DNA from: Nitrospinae bacterium RIFCSPLOWO2_12_39_16 | GTDB taxonomy: Bacteria; Nitrospinota; Nitrospinia; UBA9942 | Assembly (NCBI GenBank): GCA_001805005.1 | Contig: MHDO01000092.1 | Coordinates: 1 to 9,488 of the forward strand | DNA length: 9,488 nucleotides | Direction: 5' to 3' | Part shown: piece after piece, positions 5,524-9,488 of the stretch | Layout of the letters: each line of letters opens with the position of its first letter | Numbering within the stretch: position 1 is the first letter of the stretch | Position numbers and translations under genes: made by a program | Notes under the pieces: generated by a model | Database searches by the model: none | Told to the model about the DNA's origin: nothing | Seen by the model: only the letters and a program-made list of their open reading frames with translations

Positions 5524-6998
5524 CTGATAACCTCCTTTGCAAGTGCCAGAAAATAATTTGGATATAATCCTAATATTATAGAGCCTATGGCAGTCAATAC
5601 GAGAGGAACAACGACAAATGGCACCTCTCTTATCTCCTCATGATGCTCGCCATGATGGTGGTGGTCTTCCTTAAATTCTTCAAAAAATGCCTTATAAACT
5701 ACAGGCAGAAAATATCCTGCATTTAAAACACTGCTAACAAGGAGGACTAAAAGTATAGGCAATTCCTTCGCCTCAATGGAGCCGATGGCAAGATACCATT
5801 TGCTCACAAAACCTGCAACTGGTGGAATACCTATCATACTGAGTGAGCCTATAAAAAATGCTGCCATTGTCCACGGCATTTTTTTCCCAATACCTGAAAG
5901 CTGGCTAACCTCAGTCTTATGTGATGCCACATAGATTGAGCCTGCACAGAAGAAGAGCGTAATCTTTGAGAATGCATGATTTGCAATATGAATTATCCCT
6001 CCTGCCATGCTGCTGGGCGTCAGGAGTGCAGCACCCAGTATAATATAGGAAAGCTGACCAACTGTAGAATATGCAAGCCTTGCCTTAAGATTGTCCCTTG
6101 TCAATGCGTAAACTGATGCCATAATAATTGTAAAAGAAACTATATAGGCGGTTGTTATACCAAGGTGTAACCTGCTCATCATATCAACACCGTATATATG
6201 GAAGATTACCCGGAGGATGGAGAATACGCCTGCCTTTACAACTGCAACTGCGTGCAGGAGGGCGCTGACAGGAGTAGGTGCAACCATCGCAGCAGGTAGC
6301 CAGCTATGAACAGGCATTACTGCCCCTTTTGCAAAACCAAAGAGGAAACAGAAAAATGCCACAAATAAGAGTGTTGATTCAGGCGTTCCTTTTAATAATC
6401 CATGTGCATTAAAATCGGTTGAGCCTGTGACCGCATAGATTATGAAGATACCTGTCAACAGGAGTGTTTTTGATGTGCTGAATAGATATAAGAAATATTT
6501 TCTTGCACCTGCTACTGCTTCAGGTGTCTCCTTGTGGCCAACCAGCGGCACAGTTGCTATGCTCAAAAATTCGTAAAAGACAAATAGTGTAATGAGGTTT
6601 GCTGAAAAAGCAATACCAACGGCAGCAGAGAGACTTATTGCAAAACATGCAAAGTATCTTGTCTGTGCATGCTCCTTCGTTGAACGCATGTATCCAATAG
6701 AATAGAAGGTCGTAAATATCCATAGGAAAGATGAGATGGTCGCAAAGGTCAACCCCAGCGGGTCTACACGGAATTTAATATCTATCCCCTGATAAAATGT
6801 TACTAAGGTATATTCAATGGTATGTCCTGAAAAGATGAGTGGTGCCATTGATATTACAATGCCAAACTTAATCACCCCTGCCAGGACAGACCAGAATTCC
6901 CTTATATTCGGACGCTTCCATGACAGCAATATGAGTGCTGTGGCAAAAACAGATGCCAGCACTGCAAGAAATGGTCTAATTGATATTATTGCCTGCAT
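5520..6998 (-). CDS. MrpD-like (monovalent cation/H+ antiporter subunit D family) additional complex I subunit
   Basis: This 492-residue protein belongs to the proton-conducting antiporter superfamily shared by MrpA/MrpD, NuoL, NuoM and NuoN, with about 14 membrane helices. Visible key residues are Glu143 in Phe-Tyr-Glu-Phe-Leu-Ser (helix 5), Lys224 in Phe-Ala-Lys-Gly-Ala, the His-Ser-Trp-Leu-Pro-Ala-Ala-Met-Val-Ala-Pro-Thr-Pro-Val-Ser stretch (231-245), Lys255, His337, Lys345 and Lys400 in Gly-Phe-Val-Ser-Lys-Trp. All the charged residues needed for a proton path are present, so it looks functional. It has no C-terminal lateral helix, which excludes a classical NuoL. A histidine cluster (His446-449, His452, His453) lies in the loop before the last helix. 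It begins two bases after the nuoK stop, with AAGGG in the nuoK 3' end as ribosome binding site. Position and length suggest a fourth antiporter-like subunit inserted in the membrane arm; a free Mrp antiporter is less likely because the other Mrp genes are absent here. Confidence 0.92.
   Translation of the reverse strand: MQAIISIRPFLAVLASVFATALILLSWKRPNIREFWSVLAGVIKFGIVISMAPLIFSGHTIEYTLVTFYQGIDIKFRVDPLGLTFATISSFLWIFTTFYSIGYMRSTKEHAQTRYFACFAISLSAAVGIAFSANLITLFVFYEFLSIATVPLVGHKETPEAVAGARKYFLYLFSTSKTLLLTGIFIIYAVTGSTDFNAHGLLKGTPESTLLFVAFFCFLFGFAKGAVMPVHSWLPAAMVAPTPVSALLHAVAVVKAGVFSILRVIFHIYGVDMMSRLHLGITTAYIVSFTIIMASVYALTRDNLKARLAYSTVGQLSYIILGAALLTPSSMAGGIIHIANHAFSKITLFFCAGSIYVASHKTEVSQLSGIGKKMPWTMAAFFIGSLSMIGIPPVAGFVSKWYLAIGSIEAKELPILLVLLVSSVLNAGYFLPVVYKAFFEEFKEDHHHHGEHHEEIREVPFVVVPLVLTAIGSIILGLYPNYFLALAKEVIR
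5531..5537 (-). promoter_or_regulatory. Shine-Dalgarno that fixes the GTG start of the small two-helix gene
   Basis: The minus strand reads AAGGAGG seven bases before GTG 5523. The next in-frame Met codons are far inside the second helix, so this site decides for the GTG start. It lies within the last codons of the MrpD-like gene. Confidence 0.85.
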
Positions 6999-7000
6999 TT

Positions 7001-7303
7001 CTACCCTTTCATTAGATTAATGTCATCAACATTGACAGTCTCTCTGTTCCTGAATATGGCAAGTATGATTGCAAGCCCTACCGCAGCCTCAGCAGCGGCT
7101 ACAGTCATAATCATAAATGTAAATATATGCCCATCCATGTTATTTAAAAATTTTGAGAATGCAATAAAAGTAAGATTTACAGCATTGAGCATCAGCTCAA
7201 TGCACATATAAATAATCAGTGCATTTCTCCGTGTAAATACACCTACTGCACCGATTGTAAAGAGTATCGCACTCAATATTAAATAATGACTTAATGGAAC
7301 CAT
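7001..7303 (-). CDS. nuoK: NADH-quinone oxidoreductase subunit K (NuoK)
   Basis: NuoK is a three-helix subunit in the proton-transfer core of complex I between NuoJ and the antiporter subunits; it is homologous to MrpC. The protein has exactly the usual length of 100 residues. The two essential membrane glutamates are at their standard places: Glu36 in Cys-Ile-Glu-Leu-Met-Leu-Asn and Glu72 in Ala-Ala-Ala-Glu-Ala-Ala-Val-Gly. The Arg25-Arg26-Asn cytoplasmic turn is also present. It starts two bases after the nuoJ stop, with AAAGGG about ten bases upstream of ATG 7303, and is followed two bases later by the MrpD-like gene, so it is firmly within the operon. Confidence 0.98.
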   Translation of the reverse strand: MVPLSHYLILSAILFTIGAVGVFTRRNALIIYMCIELMLNAVNLTFIAFSKFLNNMDGHIFTFMIMTVAAAEAAVGLAIILAIFRNRETVNVDDINLMKG

Positions 7304-7305
7304 AA

Positions 7306-7809
7306 TTAATCGACCCTTTGCTTTGCCAATATTACAGCCCCGACTATTGCTGCCAATAACAATATAGAGGCTATTTCAAATGGGAGCAGAAAATCCGTAA
7401 AAAGGATTTCCCCTACAGCCTTCGTAGTGCCGAATCCATTAATACTTTCTTCTATCCTTGCCGGAAGGCTCCCACCCCCTATCAATTTAACCATGCTTAT
7501 AAAAATGTAGCCTACAAGCATTATCCATGCGAACTGTAAAAAAATCTTATGACCTGACAATCTCCCCTCTTTCTCCTGTATATTCAGGAGCATTATGACG
7601 AATAGGAACAAAACCATTATTGCACCTGCATATACAATAATCTGTAAGGCTGCGATGAGATGGGCATCCAGAAGGACATACATACCTGCGAGGCATAACA
7701 TTGTAACAATCAGGCTCATAGCGGCAGACACAGGTTTCTTATTCGTAACCATTATGAGTGCCGAAAGAACTGCCACACCGCCGATTATGTAAAACATTAA
7801 TTGTTGCAT
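7306..7809 (-). CDS. nuoJ: NADH-quinone oxidoreductase subunit J (NuoJ)
   Basis: NuoJ is a five-helix membrane subunit whose third helix rearranges during the catalytic cycle and links quinone reduction to the proton channels. At 167 residues it is on the short side of the normal range. The conserved helix-3 motif is visible at about 52-76: Ala-Leu-Gln-Ile-Ile-Val-Tyr60-Ala-Gly-Ala-Ile-Met-Val-Leu-Phe-Leu-Phe-Val. The last helix and Lys-Gln-Arg-Val-Asp tail are typical. ATG 7809 has no Shine-Dalgarno; a second ATG four codons later has none either, so the exact start is uncertain by four residues. Unlike its neighbours it is separated from nuoI by 127 bases, filled with a palindromic repeat element. 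Confidence 0.97.
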   Translation of the reverse strand: MQQLMFYIIGGVAVLSALIMVTNKKPVSAAMSLIVTMLCLAGMYVLLDAHLIAALQIIVYAGAIMVLFLFVIMLLNIQEKEGRLSGHKIFLQFAWIMLVGYIFISMVKLIGGGSLPARIEESINGFGTTKAVGEILFTDFLLPFEIASILLLAAIVGAVILAKQRVD

Positions 7810-7819
7810 AAAGATTATA

Positions 7820-7975
7820 AAATTCTAAATTCTAATATCGAAATCCGAAACACGACCCAAACTTCGTTTAGGTGTCCCGATTTTCAAATGACAGAAATTC
7901 AAAACCTTATTTGAACATTTGGATTTTGAATTTTGGTCATTGTTTAGAATTTAGAATTTCGGATTTAGAGTTTAG
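7820..7975. repeat. Nested palindromic AT-rich element between nuoI and nuoJ
   Basis: A perfect 16-base inverted repeat pairs 7820..7835 (AAATTCTAAATTCTAA) with 7944..7959. Inside it, 7887..7906 pairs imperfectly with 7921..7941, leaving a loop of about 14 bases. The middle segment carries a 'CGACCCAAACTTCG...' stretch without a partner. The element runs into the 3' end of nuoI, up to about 7975, where further CTAAA-type units occur. It has no transposase and no open frame of its own, so it looks like a dispersed hairpin-forming repeat rather than an insertion sequence. Confidence 0.8.
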
Positions 7976-8596
7976 ATTATTTGTATAATTTGCTTTACCG
8001 TATATCTTCCTCACATATTCTATTCTATTTATCAATTTTGCTACAGGAATCAAAAGTTTTTCCTTTGGATAAATCATATTATTTCTATCATACTCTGCCA
8101 GTCCCACATATTCATCACTCATTACAATTGCCTCATGTGGACACACCTCTTCACACAGACCGCAATAGACACATCGTGACATATCCAGTATATAGGTTAC
8201 AGGGTATCTCTCCATATCGTTCCCGCGCTGTCTCTCCCCTCCTACAATTGATATGGCAAGAGCAGGACATATCCTCTCGCAAAGACCGCAGGCAACACAC
8301 TTCTCCTTGCCGTCTTCTCTCTGAACTAATACAGGTCTGCCTCTATAGGCTATAGGAATTGTCAGCTTCTCTTCAGGGTAATATACTGTAAATATCTTCC
8401 TCTTCTTGCCTTTCGGCGGAAAGACAAAACCTATCATATTTATAATGAAATGTCTTGTTGTAATATACATCCCCCTGATGATTTCAGGTATATACAGCCT
8501 CTCCCAGAGTGTAAGCTCTATATTTTTTCTAACCTTTTTTGGCTTTAACTTATCCAAAGGTATAGAACCAATTGTATAATTTAATTCATAATTCAT
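7937..8596 (-). CDS. nuoI: NADH-quinone oxidoreductase subunit I (NuoI), 2x[4Fe-4S] ferredoxin-like
   Basis: NuoI carries iron-sulfur clusters N6a and N6b, passing electrons toward N2 and the quinone site at the junction of the two arms. Both cluster motifs are intact: Cys100, Cys103, Cys106, Cys110 and Cys142, Cys145, Cys148, Cys152, each followed by the expected Pro. An N-terminal amphipathic region (about 36-60) precedes Tyr-Tyr-Pro-Glu-Glu-Lys, typical for the family. The ATG at 8596 follows AGGAG (8606..8610) by nine bases; the start codon and first residues Met-Asn-Tyr-Glu-Leu-Asn-Tyr lie in or next to a 7-base tandem repeat, and no other Met occurs until residue 43. The last twelve or so residues (Asn-Leu-Asn-Ser-Lys-Ser-Glu-Ile-Leu-Asn-Ser-Lys-Gln) are encoded by the repeat element and are probably not part of the ancestral protein. 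It starts 18 bases after the nuoH stop. Confidence 0.97.
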   Translation of the reverse strand: MNYELNYTIGSIPLDKLKPKKVRKNIELTLWERLYIPEIIRGMYITTRHFIINMIGFVFPPKGKKRKIFTVYYPEEKLTIPIAYRGRPVLVQREDGKEKCVACGLCERICPALAISIVGGERQRGNDMERYPVTYILDMSRCVYCGLCEEVCPHEAIVMSDEYVGLAEYDRNNMIYPKEKLLIPVAKLINRIEYVRKIYGKANYTNNLNSKSEILNSKQ

Positions 8597-8611
8597 AACT
8601 CATAACTCCTA
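8584..8611 (-). repeat. Heptamer tandem repeat carrying the nuoI ribosome binding site and start
   Basis: On the minus strand four consecutive 7-base units are TAGGAGT, TATGAGT, TATGAAT and TATGAAT. The first supplies the Shine-Dalgarno (AGGAG, 8606..8610). The other three each contain an ATG, in three different frames; only the middle one (8596) opens the nuoI frame, while the other two meet stops within six codons. Confidence 0.8.
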
Positions 8612-8614
8612 AAC

Positions 8615-9488
8615 TTATTTAAGAAGCACCACTAATCCCGTAATGAAAATATTAATCAATGAAATCGGAAGGAGTATCTTCCATCCTAATTTCATAATCT
8701 GGTCGTATCTAAACCTCGGGAGTGTCCATCTAATCGTCATCTGAAGCCATATCATGAATATTATCTTTGCAAAGAATGTAACGATATTTGTCAACATAAG
8801 CAGTACAATTGACAAATTAGGTCCTGCAAATCCAAAGAGGGATAGAAGTTTCTCACTGCTAACAAACGGGAGATGCCATGCACCCAAAAATAGAGTAGTA
8901 ACAATCCCGCTTATCGTAACCACCTCCAGAAATTCAGCCATCCAGAACATAATGAATTTCATGCTGCTGTATTCGGTAAAATATCCTGCGACAATTTCTG
9001 TTTCTGCCTCAGGTATATCAAATGGCACTCTCTTGTTTTCAGCTATGGCACAGGTAAGGAATAATATAAAACCAACGGGCTGTAAAAATATGCCCCACCT
9101 TAAGAAATTCTCCTGCATTGCACCTATCTCTGTAAGCCTTAGTGAGCCATATACCATAATAATTCCTATTATGGAAAACCCCATCGCAACCTCATAAGAA
9201 AGCATCTGGGCAGCTGCCCTTAATCCGCCTAAAAAAGACCAGTTATTATTTGATGACCATCCTGCAAGAACGGTCCCATAAGTAGCCAGTGATGCAAATG
9301 CAAATATAAATAATATCCCGACATCCAGATCGGCAATGACAAGATTAATCCTATGGCCGAATATTTCATACTGCCCGCCAAATGGTATAACAGCAAAAGT
9401 TATCAGTGCAGGTGTTAGGCTTATAAAAGGTGCGAGGGTATGAAATAATTTATTTGCACCGGCAGGGATAAAATCCTCTTTTGTTAAG
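8615..9488 (-). CDS. nuoH: NADH-quinone oxidoreductase subunit H (NuoH), N-terminus missing
   Basis: NuoH builds the quinone-binding chamber at the junction of the peripheral and membrane arms. The frame stays open from the window edge; 290 residues are present and roughly 40-60 N-terminal residues are outside. The part upstream of the internal Met at 9205, which I translated directly, contains the family motif Gly-Trp-Ser-Ser-Asn-Asn-Asn-Trp-Ser followed by Gly-Gly-Leu-Arg-Ala-Ala-Ala-Gln, and Lys-Glu-Asp-Phe-Ile-Pro near the edge. Further on is the quinone-site loop Val-Pro-Phe-Asp-Ile-Pro-Glu-Ala-Glu-Thr-Glu followed by Gly-Tyr-Phe-Thr-Glu-Tyr-Ser-Ser-Met. The C-terminus has the expected Arg-Trp-Thr-Leu-Pro-Arg-Phe-Arg-Tyr-Asp motif and last helix. 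The ATG at 9205 is therefore internal and not the start. nuoI follows after 18 bases. Confidence 0.97.
   Translation of the reverse strand, partial: LTKEDFIPAGANKLFHTLAPFISLTPALITFAVIPFGGQYEIFGHRINLVIADLDVGILFIFAFASLATYGTVLAGWSSNNNWSFLGGLRAAAQMLSYEVAMGFSIIGIIMVYGSLRLTEIGAMQENFLRWGIFLQPVGFILFLTCAIAENKRVPFDIPEAETEIVAGYFTEYSSMKFIMFWMAEFLEVVTISGIVTTLFLGAWHLPFVSSEKLLSLFGFAGPNLSIVLLMLTNIVTFFAKIIFMIWLQMTIRWTLPRFRYDQIMKLGWKILLPISLINIFITGLVVLLK

Noticed and set aside
5520..6998. A stand-alone Mrp Na+/H+ antiporter operon
   Set aside because: The small MrpB, E, F and G subunits are absent, and the genes are tightly packed between nuoK and nuoM, so membership in complex I is the simpler reading.
7810..7936. 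CRISPR-like array or insertion sequence in the nuoI-nuoJ gap
   Set aside because: There are no regularly spaced direct repeats with unique spacers and no transposase; the structure is a nested inverted repeat.
7981..8355. 124-codon open frame on the plus strand
   Set aside because: It is antisense to nuoI and crosses the complement of the cysteine cluster motifs; composition looks like a mirror of that gene.
8754..9197. 147-codon open frame on the plus strand
   Set aside because: It lies wholly antisense to nuoH, whose motifs are unambiguous, and its translation shows no recognisable domain or ribosome binding site.
8615..9205. Taking the ATG at 9205 as the start of nuoH
   Set aside because: The frame is open to the window edge and upstream codons encode conserved NuoH motifs, so this Met is internal.

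Overview
The window is the distal half of a respiratory complex I (nuo) operon, read entirely on the minus strand from right to left. It begins inside nuoH and continues nuoI, nuoJ, nuoK, a MrpD-like antiporter subunit, a small two-helix protein, a NuoL/Mrp-like antiporter subunit, nuoM and nuoN. After a 160-base gap comes the start of an unrelated exported CXXCH protein. The peripheral-arm genes (nuoA-G and the N-terminus of nuoH) must lie beyond the right edge.

The unusual part is 3444..6998. A canonical operon has one nuoL between nuoK and nuoM. Here there are three tightly coupled genes: a 492-residue MrpD-family subunit, a 108-residue histidine-rich protein with two membrane helices, and a 586-residue protein. 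The last has an Mrp/antiporter-D core and a C-terminal tail that looks like the NuoL lateral helix plus its anchoring helix. The predicted complex therefore has four antiporter-like subunits (these two, NuoM and NuoN) rather than three. The lateral-helix tail appears about 26 residues longer than I recall for ordinary NuoL, which is what an arm with one more subunit would need. This resembles in principle the '2M' complex I variants described in the literature, but here the extra subunit is MrpD-like rather than a second NuoM.

A second theme is short repeats at gene boundaries. A 7-base tandem repeat holds the ribosome binding site and start of nuoI. An octamer array with an inverted partner supplies the C-terminal tail of NuoM. 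A related octamer array lies downstream of nuoN. A palindromic AT-rich element fills the nuoI-nuoJ gap and encodes the last residues of NuoI. A G-rich repeat appears inserted in frame near the N-terminus of NuoN.

The organism is a bacterium with an A+T-rich genome, Shine-Dalgarno initiation and a full quinone-linked complex I. The mixture of gene families and repeat style is reminiscent of uncultured Nitrospirota or Desulfobacterota-like lineages, but this is an impression, not a placement.
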